NCBI RefSeq assembly: GCF_003991565.1
Contig: NZ_CP032819.1
Coordinates: 620,001 to 684,000 of the forward strand
DNA length: 64,000 nucleotides
Source: Butyricimonas faecalis
GTDB taxonomy: Bacteria > Bacteroidota > Bacteroidia > Bacteroidales > Marinifilaceae
Reading direction: 5' to 3'
The position numbers were made by a program, and so were the translations under genes. The notes beneath the pieces are model-generated. The model worked only from the letters and a program-made list of their open reading frames with translations. It was not told where the DNA came from and did no database searches. Of this stretch, positions 33,606 through 43,084 are shown in pieces (the stretch's first letter is position 1; every line of letters begins with the position of its first letter).

Positions 33606-35729
33606 TTACTTCAAATAATCCTCGAAATAATTCGTCACTTTTTGCATTAAATGAATCCGATCCCGTCCCATCACGTTATGCTCGGCACACGGGTAAGGGA
33701 AGTAATCCACTTGCACGTTGTTCTTGATACACTCCCGGATAAAGCTCAAACTTTGTTCCCAAACCACAACCGGATCAACGGCTCCCTGACAAATCAACAA
33801 CTTCCCTTTCAAGTCTTTTGCCTTGGCGATCAAGCTCGTTTTAGCATATCCTTCCGGATTTTCCTGCGGGGTATCCATGTAACGCTCCCCGTACATCACT
33901 TCATACCATTTCCAATCGATCACAGGCCCCCCGGCAACGGCTACTTTATAGATATCGGGATAATTGGTGATCAATGAAATCGTCATGAAACCACCGTAAC
34001 TCCAACCGTGAACCCCGATACGGTTCGCATCTACCCATGGGAAAGATTTCAACCACTCGATTCCCTTCACTTGATCCTTCATTTCAACTTGACCACACTG
34101 GCGATGAATAATATCCTCGAATGCCTTACCGCGATTCGGCGTACCGTGATTATCAATCACGAACACCACGTAACCATGTTGAGCCATGTACATCTCCCAC
34201 GTCCGCAATAAAGCGTTCCACGTATTGGTCACTAATTGTGCATGAGGTCCCCCGTACACGTAATGAATCACCGGATATTTCTTGTTTGGATCAAAATCCA
34301 TCGGTTTGATCAAACGATAGTATAAATCACTACCATCATCCGCTTTAATCGAACCCAACGTGATCTCCCCGAAGTTATAATCCTTATTCGGATTCTCCAC
34401 TTCCTGCAAACGACGTACTACTTTACCGGCATTTGTTGTCAAATCCACGTTACGAGGTACTTTAATACTGCTATAATTATCTATAAAATAAGCACAGTCG
34501 CCACTCATCGTGATATTGTGCCATCCCTCTTCCGTTGTCAGACGGTTTTTCTTTCCGCTTTTCACCTCTACCCTGAAAAGTTGTTTCTCTACCGGAGAGA
34601 TTTCTGATGAAAGGTAATACACGTATTTTCCGGCAGCATCAGCAGCAACGAATACCACATCGGCATCCACATCTGTCAAACGACGAATTAATTTACCATT
34701 CACGTCATGCAGGTAAAGATTCATGAAACCATCCCGGTTATTCGTAGAGTAGATAAATTGTTTCGGATTGTTAGCCAAAAACACCAGCCCGCTTTGCGGT
34801 TCCACGTAAGTATTGGACTTTTCCTCGAATAAGGTAGCAATGAATTTACCTGTTGACGCATCATATTTATTCAAACGCATATGGTTCTGTCCCCGATTTA
34901 GCACCTGAATATATACCATATCAGACTCCGGGGCCCAAGTAATTCCCGTCAAGTACTGCTCCCGGCCAAAATCATTCACATCCAAGAAAATCGTCTTGGC
35001 AGAAGCGATATCATAAACACCAAGACTTACCAGCTCGGATTTCATGCCCGCCATCGGGTACTTGATCTCCTTCAATTCACCCGTACGAGTATTGATGTCC
35101 AACAACGGGAAATTAGTCACTTGACTCTCGTCCTTACGGTAAAATCCCAATTTCTTCCCATCCGGAGACCAAAAGATACCTCCCGTGATTCCAAATTCAT
35201 TCCGGCTAACCACCTGTCCGTTCACGATATTCTTATCCTCGTCCGCGGTAACGGTATAACTATTTCCACGCTCATCCATGTAATACAAGTTGTTACCGAT
35301 CGTGTAAGCATACCTGTTGCTTGCTTTAGAATAAGTTTCGTTAGCTGCCCCTTTCGGGAAAGTAAATTTCTGTTTCACCTGCTTCTTTACTACATCAATG
35401 TGATAAACAGTTCCCTGGCGAGCGATTACCAGCGTATTGGCATCCAACCAAGAAAAATTTGGGAATCCTTTTAATTCGGCACCCAATATTTTGTTCAGTT
35501 CCGCCACCGTGAGTAATACCTTTTTTTCACCTTTATCGACAGATTCACTCATCAAACCTTCCCGATCCAGATAGGTCAACTGATTCTTGTCGCCTTGCCA
35601 TTGAATATACTTAGACCGGGGATACAAATGATATCCCATCACGGCCTCTTCCATGGTTAAAACCTTCTTTTGTGCACTCAAATCGAACATCATACTTAAT
35701 CCGATTATTGCCAAAAACATCCTTTTCAT
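33606..35729 (-). CDS. S9 family dipeptidyl peptidase (DPP IV-like)
   Basis: An exported serine peptidase of 707 residues with a signal peptide (about 1-19). The N-terminal part is a beta-propeller (about 40-440), and the C-terminal alpha/beta hydrolase has the triad Ser577 (GWSYGG), Asp652 (AVDPVV) and His684 (CAEHNV). It resembles prolyl dipeptidyl or tripeptidyl peptidases of Bacteroidales that release N-terminal peptides from proline-containing substrates in the periplasm. It begins the run of genes toward 33.6 kb and lies 22 nt downstream of the nitrilase gene, so may share its transcript. Confidence 0.92.
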   Translation of the reverse strand: MKRMFLAIIGLSMMFDLSAQKKVLTMEEAVMGYHLYPRSKYIQWQGDKNQLTYLDREGLMSESVDKGEKKVLLTVAELNKILGAELKGFPNFSWLDANTLVIARQGTVYHIDVVKKQVKQKFTFPKGAANETYSKASNRYAYTIGNNLYYMDERGNSYTVTADEDKNIVNGQVVSRNEFGITGGIFWSPDGKKLGFYRKDESQVTNFPLLDINTRTGELKEIKYPMAGMKSELVSLGVYDIASAKTIFLDVNDFGREQYLTGITWAPESDMVYIQVLNRGQNHMRLNKYDASTGKFIATLFEEKSNTYVEPQSGLVFLANNPKQFIYSTNNRDGFMNLYLHDVNGKLIRRLTDVDADVVFVAADAAGKYVYYLSSEISPVEKQLFRVEVKSGKKNRLTTEEGWHNITMSGDCAYFIDNYSSIKVPRNVDLTTNAGKVVRRLQEVENPNKDYNFGEITLGSIKADDGSDLYYRLIKPMDFDPNKKYPVIHYVYGGPHAQLVTNTWNALLRTWEMYMAQHGYVVFVIDNHGTPNRGKAFEDIIHRQCGQVEMKDQVKGIEWLKSFPWVDANRIGVHGWSYGGFMTISLITNYPDIYKVAVAGGPVIDWKWYEVMYGERYMDTPQENPEGYAKTSLIAKAKDLKGKLLICQGAVDPVVVWEQSLSFIRECIKNNVQVDYFPYPCAEHNVMGRDRIHLMQKVTNYFEDYLK

Positions 35730-35751
35730 GCTTTACTTTTAGCTGTTATTA

Positions 35752-36519
35752 TTAATCTTCAATTGTAAATTCATCCCGATCTTCCAACACGGGAAACTTC
35801 CGTCGAAATTCCCGTAAAGCCTTCAAATCAATATTCACCTGTTTCACCTCGTCGGCAAAAGGTTCACAAGCAGCCAGTACCTCCCCTTTGGGAGAGATCA
35901 CCGCCGAATCGCCGGAATAATTCAATCCTACCCCATCTTCGCCTACGCGATTCACCCCGACCACGTAACATTGATTTTCTATTGCTCTGGCCATCAATAA
36001 TATCTGCCACGGTTGTCTTCTCGCCTCCGGCCAATTAGCCACGTACACGGCCAAGTCATACGCACCCGTGTTACGGCTCCACACGGGAAAACGTAAATCG
36101 TAACAAATGAATGGAGCGATTCTGACCCCTTGATAATCAAACACCAACAATTCATTCCCTGCCGTAAAATGCTCTTTTTCCTCTCCCATCGTGAACAAAT
36201 GTTTCTTGTCATAATGCAAGATTTTACCATCCGGGAAAGCCGCCAGCAAACGGTTGTAATAATGTTCATCTTCGAAATAAGCAGTCGATCCCATAATCAA
36301 GGCATCCTTTTCCCTGGCCCATTCTTGCATACACTGGTAAATAGCCTCGTAAAAAGGTGTCACCCGTTCTTTCCCCTTCATGGTAAACCCCGAAGCAAAC
36401 ATCTCGGGTAGAACGATCACATTCGCTCCTTCTATCGCCGCTATCCGCTTGTTAAAAAGTTTCAAGTTCACCGGCACATTCTCCCATTCCAGGTGTGCCT
36501 GTACGATCGCAACATTCAT
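35752..36519 (-). CDS. Carbon-nitrogen hydrolase (omega-amidase/YafV-like)
   Basis: A 255-residue nitrilase-superfamily enzyme with the catalytic triad Glu39 (LPEMF), Lys105 (YDKKHLF) and Cys139 (ICYDLRFP). The close fit of DKKHLF and FICYDLRFPVW to YafV/Nit2 suggests hydrolysis of alpha-ketoglutaramate or alpha-ketosuccinamate (omega-amidase, metabolite repair). No transaminase gene is adjacent. It is preceded by the PlsC-like gene and followed by the S9 peptidase gene, all on the minus strand. Confidence 0.9.
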   Translation of the reverse strand: MNVAIVQAHLEWENVPVNLKLFNKRIAAIEGANVIVLPEMFASGFTMKGKERVTPFYEAIYQCMQEWAREKDALIMGSTAYFEDEHYYNRLLAAFPDGKILHYDKKHLFTMGEEKEHFTAGNELLVFDYQGVRIAPFICYDLRFPVWSRNTGAYDLAVYVANWPEARRQPWQILLMARAIENQCYVVGVNRVGEDGVGLNYSGDSAVISPKGEVLAACEPFADEVKQVNIDLKALREFRRKFPVLEDRDEFTIED

Positions 36520-36550
36520 ATATACTATATTATTATGTAACTAATTTCGT

Positions 36551-37105
36551 TTAATCGCCCGCGGAAAAGTTTTCCGGATGACGCGGGTTCACATCCTTAT
36601 AAGTTGACATGATGTATTTTAAATCCGCATCGGGATCACCTGTCGGTTCAAACCGAGGTCCCCACGTACAATATTTATCCTTGTAATCAATACGCCCCAG
36701 ATATACCGGAACCCCAGCCTCCTTGGCAATCACCAGAAATCCCTTTTTCCATTTTTTCCGTTTTTTCCGGCTTCCCTCCGGGGTTATGGTCAAATACATA
36801 ACATCCCGCTTTTTGAATTCTTCCACCATCCTCTCCACGATATGATTCTCCTTGTTTCCTCGATCAACGGGAATCACGTTCAATGCTTTCAAAATCGGTC
36901 CTAACGGAAAAAAGAAAAATTCTTTCTTCATCAAAATATAAGTAGGAATCCCTTGACTTATAAAAGTCAGCTTTCCCCAGATAAAATCCATAACAGAAGT
37001 ATGCGGTACGGATATGACTACCGCCTTTTTATCCGTGGGCAAACCTCCCCTAAGTTTCCACCCGAACATCTTCAATATCAGCCGTGCAATATGTTTCATA
37101 ACCAT
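36551..37105 (-). CDS. PlsC-like lysophospholipid acyltransferase family protein
   Basis: A 184-residue protein of the PlsC/LPLAT fold with the HTSVMD motif (H-x4-D), VDRG in the middle and TPEGSRKK as the substrate-phosphate motif. It resembles the short acyltransferases often annotated as 1-acyl-sn-glycerol-3-phosphate acyltransferase. The natural acceptor is unknown. Start is either of two near Met codons (MVM). A long basic stretch RKKRKKWKK follows the PEGSR motif. It begins the minus-strand run that includes the nitrilase. Confidence 0.85.
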   Translation of the reverse strand: MVMKHIARLILKMFGWKLRGGLPTDKKAVVISVPHTSVMDFIWGKLTFISQGIPTYILMKKEFFFFPLGPILKALNVIPVDRGNKENHIVERMVEEFKKRDVMYLTITPEGSRKKRKKWKKGFLVIAKEAGVPVYLGRIDYKDKYCTWGPRFEPTGDPDADLKYIMSTYKDVNPRHPENFSAGD

Positions 37106-37181
37106 TCTGTTTTCTGAAATTCCGTCAAAGTTAGTGTTTTTTGAGGAAAGATAAAATTATTGATAAAACTTCGGTAAACTA

Positions 37182-37212
37182 TTGGTTCATACAAAAACAA
37201 TTACTACTTTTG
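37182..37212 (+). promoter_or_regulatory. Promoter of rplU-rpmA
   Basis: TTGG (37182-37185), a 19-nt spacer and TACTTTTG (37205-37212) match the Bacteroidota consensus. A leader of about 75 nt follows with a short gtgg/cccac fold (about 37246-37260), which could be a ribosomal-protein leader. Confidence 0.7.
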
Positions 37213-37293
37213 CCGAGCGAAAATTTAACCTCAGGGGTATAACAAGTGGAGAAATCCCACCCCACGGTATTAACTTAATAATGAAATAGAACA

Positions 37294-37605
37294 ATGTACG
37301 CAATTGTAGAAATCGCAGGACAACAATTCAAAGTTGAAAAAGACCGTAAAGTCTATGTTCACAGACTGACTGCAGAAGAAGGCGCTCAAGTTGAATTCGA
37401 CAAGGTGCTTTTAGTAGACAACGAAGGTGACATCAAAATCGGAACTCCGGTTGTAGAAGGAGCTAAAGTTACGGCAAAGGTATTATCTCACGTGAAAGCT
37501 GACAAAGTGATAGTTTTCAAGAAAAAGAGAAGAAAAGGATATTGTAAGAAAAACGGTCATCGTCAATGTATGACTCAGATTCAAATCGAAGCTATCAACG
37601 CTTAA
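37294..37605 (+). CDS. rplU: Large-subunit ribosomal protein bL21
   Basis: A 103-residue protein with the standard N-terminus [17 protein letters not shown] and the [16 protein letters not shown] block near the C-terminus. Followed 32 nt later by rpmA, the usual L21-L27 pair. Confidence 0.97.
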   Translation: MYAIVEIAGQQFKVEKDRKVYVHRLTAEEGAQVEFDKVLLVDNEGDIKIGTPVVEGAKVTAKVLSHVKADKVIVFKKKRRKGYCKKNGHRQCMTQIQIEAINA

Positions 37606-37637
37606 TTTATTTTGTAACTTCTAAAATTTAAAACGAT

Positions 37638-37898
37638 ATGGCACACAAGAAAGGAGTCGGTAGCTCTAAGAACGGTCGTGAATCAGAAAGTAAACGATTA
37701 GGAGTAAAGGTATTTGGCGGACAATTTGCTAAAGCAGGTAATATCATCGTTCGTCAAAGAGGAACAGTACACAACCCGGGATTAAATGTGGGTATGGGTA
37801 GAGATCACACCTTATTTGCATTGATCGACGGAAAAGTTGTTTTCAGAAAAAAACAAAACAACAAATCTTACGTTTCTATTGAGGCTATCGCTGAATAA
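37638..37898 (+). CDS. rpmA: Large-subunit ribosomal protein bL27
   Basis: An 86-residue protein with the N-terminal [20 protein letters not shown] and the [12 protein letters not shown] block. The N-terminus begins directly with the mature-like MAHKKG, with no cleavable extension. A Rho-independent terminator follows. Confidence 0.97.
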   Translation: MAHKKGVGSSKNGRESESKRLGVKVFGGQFAKAGNIIVRQRGTVHNPGLNVGMGRDHTLFALIDGKVVFRKKQNNKSYVSIEAIAE

Positions 37899-37918
37899 GT
37901 AGAAAAATGAACATATTT

Positions 37919-37957
37919 AAGCTCCTGTCCTTACAAAGTACAGGAGTTTTTTTTATT
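37919..37957 (+). terminator. Terminator after rpmA
   Basis: ctcctgt (37922-37928) pairs with acaggag (37940-37946), followed by eight T. It separates the ribosomal pair from serS. Confidence 0.88.
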
Positions 37958-38036
37958 TTTACGCCTCGAAACAAGAACATCAATGTTCCCGTTTCGATGA
38001 TTTAAAATTGAAAGCTAAAATTTAAAATTACCAGAG

Positions 38037-39311
38037 ATGCTAAACCTTAAATTTATTCAGGAAAACAAAGACACGGTCATTCGGAGATTAGCCGTAAAAA
38101 ACTTTGATGCCAAGGAATTAGTTGAGAAAATTATTGCTCTCGATAACGAGAGAAAAAATTTACAAAAAGAATCGGATAACAAACAATCCGAAATGAATAG
38201 CATCTCCAAAGAAATCGGCTCCTTGATGAAAGCCGGAAAAAAAGAGGAAGCCGAACAAGCACGGGCTAACACAACCCGTCTGAAAGAAGAGATTGCAGCT
38301 TTGACTGCCCGACATAATAGCACTCAGAATGAGTTGAACTCACTGATTGTCCGTTTACCGAATTTACCACACGAATCCGTACCTCCCGGAAAGAGCGATG
38401 CGGACAACGTGATTGTAAAGATCTGCGATAACGTGCCTGCCCATGAAGAAGGCCAACTGCCCCACTGGGAATTGGCGAAAAAGTATCAGTTGATCGATTT
38501 CGAGGTAGGCGTGAAGATCACGGGTGCCGGATTCCCTGTCTACAAAGGTTTGGGAGCCCGTCTACAAAGAGCCTTAATCTATTTCTTCTTGGAAGAAAAC
38601 ATCAAAGCAGGCTACCAAGAAGTCATGCCCCCGCTTGTTGTCAATGAAGATTCAGGTTTCGGCACCGGTCAGTTGCCCGATAAAGACGGCCAGATGTACT
38701 ACGTGAACGAAGATAAGCTATACCTTATCCCCACGGCAGAAGTGCCCGTCACCAACCTTTACCGGGACATGATCGTGGATGCCGATCAGTTGCCAATCAA
38801 AAATACGGCCTACTCCGCTTGTTTCCGCCGGGAAGCCGGATCATACGGGAAAGACGTACGCGGGTTGAACCGTCTGCACCAGTTCGACAAAGTTGAAATC
38901 GTGCAAATCACCCGTCCGGAAATATCTTACGAGGCTCTTGACGACATGGTAAAACACGTGGAAGGATTACTCATTAAGTTAGGTTTACCCTATCGTATCG
39001 TACGCCTGTGCGGTGGTGATCTGAGTTTTACCTCTGCCCTAACCTTCGATTTCGAAGTATATTCAAAAGCACAAGATCGTTGGCTGGAAGTAAGCTCTGT
39101 TTCCAATTTCGAAGAGTATCAGGCAAACCGACTGAAACTGCGTTTCCGAGATAAAGGAGACAAGAAAACAACAATGGCACACACTCTGAATGGTAGCGCT
39201 TTGGCATTACCGAGAATCGTGGCCGCATTGTTGGAAAACAACCAGACACCGGAAGGGATCCGGATCCCGGATGTACTCCGCGGATTCATGGGTGTTGACT
39301 ATATAAAATAA
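38037..39311 (+). CDS. serS: Seryl-tRNA synthetase
   Basis: A 424-residue class II synthetase. An N-terminal tRNA-binding coiled coil spans about 30-100. The catalytic domain has the motif 2 region CFRREAGSYGKDVRGLNRLHQFDKVE (key residues R, E, G, R, H) and motif 3 near LNGSALALPRIVAALLEN. It charges tRNA-Ser. The upstream spacer holds AT-rich repeats rather than a clear promoter. Confidence 0.97.
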   Translation: MLNLKFIQENKDTVIRRLAVKNFDAKELVEKIIALDNERKNLQKESDNKQSEMNSISKEIGSLMKAGKKEEAEQARANTTRLKEEIAALTARHNSTQNELNSLIVRLPNLPHESVPPGKSDADNVIVKICDNVPAHEEGQLPHWELAKKYQLIDFEVGVKITGAGFPVYKGLGARLQRALIYFFLEENIKAGYQEVMPPLVVNEDSGFGTGQLPDKDGQMYYVNEDKLYLIPTAEVPVTNLYRDMIVDADQLPIKNTAYSACFRREAGSYGKDVRGLNRLHQFDKVEIVQITRPEISYEALDDMVKHVEGLLIKLGLPYRIVRLCGGDLSFTSALTFDFEVYSKAQDRWLEVSSVSNFEEYQANRLKLRFRDKGDKKTTMAHTLNGSALALPRIVAALLENNQTPEGIRIPDVLRGFMGVDYIK

Positions 39312-39317
39312 AAACTG

Positions 39318-39369
39318 AAAACTAAAAGATAAAAGTTAATCCTCCACGGATCTTTTATCTTTTAGTTTT
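39318..39369. terminator. Hairpin of the ACTAAAAGATAAAAG family after serS
   Basis: aaaactaaaagataaaag (39318-39335) pairs perfectly with cttttatcttttagtttt (39352-39369), an 18-bp A/T stem. An inner ATCC/GGAT pair may extend it. It can act as the serS transcript end. Close relatives occur at 44685-44744 and, as a half-element, at about 47651-47684. Confidence 0.65.
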
Positions 39370-39386
39370 TAACTTTTAGATTTAAC

Positions 39387-39692
39387 ATGCGATTTATATA
39401 CAACACCACATTCAGTATTGACGAAAACATTGCAGAGGAGTTCATTCAAGTCGTTCAAGGCGGCTACATCGCTTATCTTAAAAGCAAAAATCTTTGTAAT
39501 GACATCCTATTTACCCGTGTCATGATTCGCGAAGGAGAAGGATTATCTCTATCCTTGCAACTCATATTTCCCTCTGCCGAAGAATACACGATCTTCATCG
39601 AAGTCTACAAGGATAGATTGCTACACATGCTGGTAGATGTGTTCGGAGAGAACCTCTTATATTTCAGCACGACACTCGAAGAAATCGAATAA
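39387..39692 (+). CDS. DUF4286-like small protein
   Basis: A 101-residue cytoplasmic protein beginning MRFIYNTTFSIDENIAEEFIQ, which matches the small DUF4286 family found beside ruvC in Bacteroidota. The remainder has strands (SLSLQLIFPSAEEYTIFIEVY) and a hydrophobic helix, perhaps a ferredoxin-like dimeric fold. No function is known. It is 49 nt upstream of ruvC on the same strand. Confidence 0.75.
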   Translation: MRFIYNTTFSIDENIAEEFIQVVQGGYIAYLKSKNLCNDILFTRVMIREGEGLSLSLQLIFPSAEEYTIFIEVYKDRLLHMLVDVFGENLLYFSTTLEEIE

Positions 39693-39741
39693 ATTGACAT
39701 TCAGGCAGATTTTCGCTATATTTATAAACTAAAACAGATCA

Positions 39742-40296
39742 ATGGAAAAACTAATCATGGGGATAGACCCCGGTACAAACTTCATGGGATATGCAATTCT
39801 TAAAACAACCGGGAAGAATTGTAAACCGGAACTTGTCGTGTCGGGAGTCGTTGACATGAAAAAAATGACCGATCCGTATCTCAAACTGCAAAGAGTATTC
39901 CAACGCACGCTGCAAGTCATTGACTCTTACCACCCGGACGAACTGGCCATCGAATCGCAATTCTACGGTAAAAACATCCAGTCCATGTTAAAACTCGGAC
40001 GGGCACAAGGGGTCGCCATTGCTGCCGCTCTACAACGGAATATCCCCATTTTCGAATATGCCCCGAAAAAAATCAAAATGAGCATCACGGGCACAGGAGA
40101 AGCTTCCAAAGAACAGATTGCCCTTCTGCTAGGCAAATTCATGACAATACCGACCACCATTTCCACCTTGGACGAAACGGATGCCATCGCCATCGCCTAT
40201 TGCCACCACCTACAAGGCAACCTGCCTACCACGGGAAACCCCAAATGCAAGGATTGGGGTGACTTCATCAAACAAAATCCGGATAAGGTTTTGTAA
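39742..40296 (+). CDS. ruvC: Crossover junction endodeoxyribonuclease RuvC
   Basis: Holliday-junction resolvase of 184 residues with the acidic active site Asp9 (GIDPGTN), Glu71 (AIESQF), Asp144 and Asp147 (LDETDAIAIAYCHH). The nearby Lys/Arg-rich patch contacts DNA. No ruvA or ruvB lies in the window. Confidence 0.95.
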   Translation: MEKLIMGIDPGTNFMGYAILKTTGKNCKPELVVSGVVDMKKMTDPYLKLQRVFQRTLQVIDSYHPDELAIESQFYGKNIQSMLKLGRAQGVAIAAALQRNIPIFEYAPKKIKMSITGTGEASKEQIALLLGKFMTIPTTISTLDETDAIAIAYCHHLQGNLPTTGNPKCKDWGDFIKQNPDKVL

Positions 40297-40317
40297 AACA
40301 ATAAATTGTTTTACAAA

Positions 40318-40358
40318 GTTACAAGTTATGACAAACTTGTAACCAATTAACTTGTAAC
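40318..40358. repeat. AT-rich inverted repeat (GTTACAAGTT-type)
   Basis: gttacaagtt (40318-40327) is followed by two copies of its complement aacttgtaac (40334-40343 and 40349-40358), so two alternative hairpins are possible. It is related to the 5121-5200 element. Confidence 0.5.
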
Positions 40359-40366
40359 CTGTAACA

Positions 40367-40398
40367 AATCGGGCCATAGCTCCCGCTACGGCCCGATT
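40367..40398. terminator. Hairpin between ruvC and the TPR lipoprotein gene
   Basis: aatcgggcc (40367-40375) pairs with ggcccgatt (40390-40398), extended inside by TAGC/GCTA. It lies between two converging genes. Confidence 0.7.
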
Positions 40399-40420
40399 CA
40401 ACATGCAAAGTCAAACAATT

Positions 40421-42109
40421 TTAATCAACAATATTCAAATAAATACTTTCTTGAGCGTAAGGATAAAATTCTTTATCAGTACTTGCCATTCCTTTCAATT
40501 GCGGGTCAAGTTGTATCGCTTTTTGTAAAGCGCTAGCCATCGTCTGTACATCTTTCACTCTTGCCGCAGCCACGGCCATCATATAATATTCATACCCTTC
40601 CGTCAAATTCAACTTCTTCAATGTCTCCAGGGCAGCCCGATTATCATTAGCCATCAACTGAGCATAAGCCAAGTTCACGTTCGGCATCGTTTTCAAGTAA
40701 GGAATAGCCTTATTGTACTCTTTATTTTTCAATAACAATATCCCCAAGTTGTACTTCGCCTCCTTCTTTATAGAAGCTTTCGTGTACATATCTTTAGCTT
40801 GAGTATTATTCCCTTCATTTTGATAAACAATTCCAAGATTGTTCATCACTTCCGGTTTTTGATTAATTACAACTGCCGATTCCAGTAATTTTTTAGCTTT
40901 TCTATAATCCTTGTTCCGGATAGCGATAACGGCCAAATCATTCAGCAAGTTTACATCCGTACGAGCAGATAAAACAGAAGTCTCTTGTAATTGAGGCACG
41001 TAATAAGTCGTCACTTGATCCTCCACTTGCGTCACTTCAGGCACGGTATAAAAAATATAGAAATCAGCCCGCCGCAAGGTCGGAAGAATCACATCTTTCA
41101 ATTCCGGTACCGTCTTAATATATGATTCCAACACGGCATCCCGTTTCTTCAAATTCGGGGCATTCTGCAAATCTTTCACCATTTGCGCCTTATTCTTCAA
41201 GTTGGAATCATTCAACAACATATACAGCCCTTCCCAATTCTCGCTCACCTTGTTGGAAACGATAAATTTAGCATTCTTTGCCATCGGTGTGTTAGCCAAT
41301 CCCAAATCTTTCATGAAATAAGCCTTGGCCGTATTGAAACGATTCGTGGTCAAGTTCTTGTTCAGCCTTTCCGGTCCCTCCGGAGAACTGGAAACGTACA
41401 TCAACATATTAGTAATCTTGGCATTCTTTTCAGCCAATATTTTCTTCATCTCTTGAGCAGCCTGCGTCATGACAGACGACTTTCGTTGTGCATCCGTGAT
41501 CACGGATTTAGATAACGGGAATAACACGTACCCGCTAATAATTCCCACACCCGTGGACGGAACATCTTTCACGAAAGTTTCGGTAAACAAAGGAATTGCA
41601 TCCGGATTATCCGGTAGAGAATACATGTATGTTTTCCATTCCTTCACCCCGTTCGTATTCAATATAGCCGGAGTAAACTCAACGGTTTTATTCCCCATGA
41701 TCGCCTCAATATCAGCGATAAGTACCCCTTTTTGCATACCGTCACGATAAGGGAATGACAAATTGTATGTACCTAGCGTATTCCCCTTGTATTCCACCAC
41801 CGGATAATCGGTTCCCTTCACCTTCACTCCTTGAAAATAAAGCGGTCCCATCGCTTCTTCCCCACCGGGATATTGCATTTTAGGAGTCACTTTCAAGATT
41901 AACTTTTTATAAAATTGCTTCGGGGCAAAAGCAATATTATAATTAAAATTCACTGCCCCATCCACCGCAGTCAACTGCTGAGGAGAAACTTTCCCCACAA
42001 TGGCCGTTTCGATGGCCTCTCTCTCCAACTTCTTCATGGTATTACACCCCACCATCAAGAAAGAGAGCATCAAAATAACTCCACTCGTTATCAACGATAA
42101 TTTTCTCAT
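40421..42109 (-). CDS. TPR-containing lipoprotein
   Basis: A 562-residue lipoprotein with a lipobox ending at Cys22 (FLMVGC). Residues about 30-300 are strand-rich and of unrecognised fold. From about 390 to the end are tetratricopeptide repeats (VNLLNDLAVIAIRNKDYRKAKKLLESAVV, key residues N, L, A, Y, A, L; then NNLGIVYQNEGN and YNLGILLLKNKEYNKAIPYL). TPRs usually mediate protein contacts, so it may be a periplasmic assembly factor. No function can be assigned. The gene has its own hairpin downstream and is divergent from the glycine-lipid genes. Confidence 0.8.
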   Translation of the reverse strand: MRKLSLITSGVILMLSFLMVGCNTMKKLEREAIETAIVGKVSPQQLTAVDGAVNFNYNIAFAPKQFYKKLILKVTPKMQYPGGEEAMGPLYFQGVKVKGTDYPVVEYKGNTLGTYNLSFPYRDGMQKGVLIADIEAIMGNKTVEFTPAILNTNGVKEWKTYMYSLPDNPDAIPLFTETFVKDVPSTGVGIISGYVLFPLSKSVITDAQRKSSVMTQAAQEMKKILAEKNAKITNMLMYVSSSPEGPERLNKNLTTNRFNTAKAYFMKDLGLANTPMAKNAKFIVSNKVSENWEGLYMLLNDSNLKNKAQMVKDLQNAPNLKKRDAVLESYIKTVPELKDVILPTLRRADFYIFYTVPEVTQVEDQVTTYYVPQLQETSVLSARTDVNLLNDLAVIAIRNKDYRKAKKLLESAVVINQKPEVMNNLGIVYQNEGNNTQAKDMYTKASIKKEAKYNLGILLLKNKEYNKAIPYLKTMPNVNLAYAQLMANDNRAALETLKKLNLTEGYEYYMMAVAAARVKDVQTMASALQKAIQLDPQLKGMASTDKEFYPYAQESIYLNIVD

Positions 42110-42207
42110 AGTTCTCTTTTTTTGCGTTTAACTTATTCTATCCATTAAAAATGTTCATATTTTTCAATTCATATCCTCTCTAACGAATTTTATTGAATAA
42201 GGTTTTT

Positions 42208-42215
42208 TATCTTTG
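42208..42215 (+). promoter_or_regulatory. -7 promoter box of the glsA-glsB pair
   Basis: TATCTTTG is an exact TAnnTTTG match about 40 nt before the ATG. A TTG lies 12 nt upstream, closer than the usual -33 spacing. Confidence 0.5.
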
Positions 42216-42255
42216 CCAAAAGTTTTAAAACAAGGAGATTCAATTCACATTTATT

Positions 42256-43071
42256 ATGGAAGAAACTGTTAAACCGATATACATTGAACAGCTTTTTAAA
42301 AGTAAGAATCCCAAATTGGCCCGCTGGATTCCGAAATTCGTTTATTCATTTTTAAAACGTGTCATCTGCCAAGACCAGATCAACGACTTCATCTCTAAAT
42401 ACGGGGATCGGAAAGGTTTGGATTTTGCCGAAGGCATCTTGGAATATCTTGATATTTCTTACATTATCGAAGGTAAAGAAAATTTACCGGACCCCAACGG
42501 ACGTTATATCTTCGCGGCCAATCACGCTTTGGGAGGACCGGATGGTATCATCCTGATCTCTTTCTTGGGGAAAATATATAAAAAACTGAAATTCCCGGTA
42601 AATGATTTACTGATGAATCTCAAAAATCTTAATAACATCTTTTTACCGGTTAACAAACACGGGGCCTTAGCCAAGGAAGCCGCGGTTGACTTGGAAAACG
42701 CCTTTGCCTCCGATGCCCAGGTCATCACCTTCCCTGCCGGAATGGTAAGCCGCAAAATTAAAGGCGTGGTGAAAGATTTGGAATGGCAAAAAAGTTTCGT
42801 GGTAAAAGCCGTTAAATACCAGCGGGACATCATTCCGATACGAGTAAAAGCGGAAAATTCAAAATTCTTTTATAATTTAGCAAACTTTCGTACCAAAATA
42901 GGACTAAAAGTAAATCTCGAAATGATGTATCTTCCCAAAGAAACATTCAACAAAAAAGGTTCAACATTTACTCTGATTATCGGAAAACCTATTAAATGGG
43001 AAACGCTGGATAAAAGCAAGACACCGAAAGAATGGGCGGAAGAAATAAAGAACATTGTCTACCAATTATAG
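42256..43071 (+). CDS. glsA: Acyltransferase of the PlsC family, probable glycine-lipid O-acyltransferase
   Basis: A 271-residue PlsC-fold protein. The motif region reads NHALGGPDG, so the His and Asp are separated by five residues (H-x5-D), as in the Bacteroidota family that includes GlsA/OlsA. FPAGMVSRKIKG replaces the usual EGTRS motif. The family adds the second (ester-linked) acyl chain in glycine- or ornithine-lipid synthesis. The partner N-acyltransferase gene begins 13 nt downstream, which supports the pathway. The exact head group (glycine, serine-glycine or ornithine) cannot be read from sequence. Confidence 0.78.
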   Translation: MEETVKPIYIEQLFKSKNPKLARWIPKFVYSFLKRVICQDQINDFISKYGDRKGLDFAEGILEYLDISYIIEGKENLPDPNGRYIFAANHALGGPDGIILISFLGKIYKKLKFPVNDLLMNLKNLNNIFLPVNKHGALAKEAAVDLENAFASDAQVITFPAGMVSRKIKGVVKDLEWQKSFVVKAVKYQRDIIPIRVKAENSKFFYNLANFRTKIGLKVNLEMMYLPKETFNKKGSTFTLIIGKPIKWETLDKSKTPKEWAEEIKNIVYQL

Positions 43072-43084
43072 ATCTACATAAACT

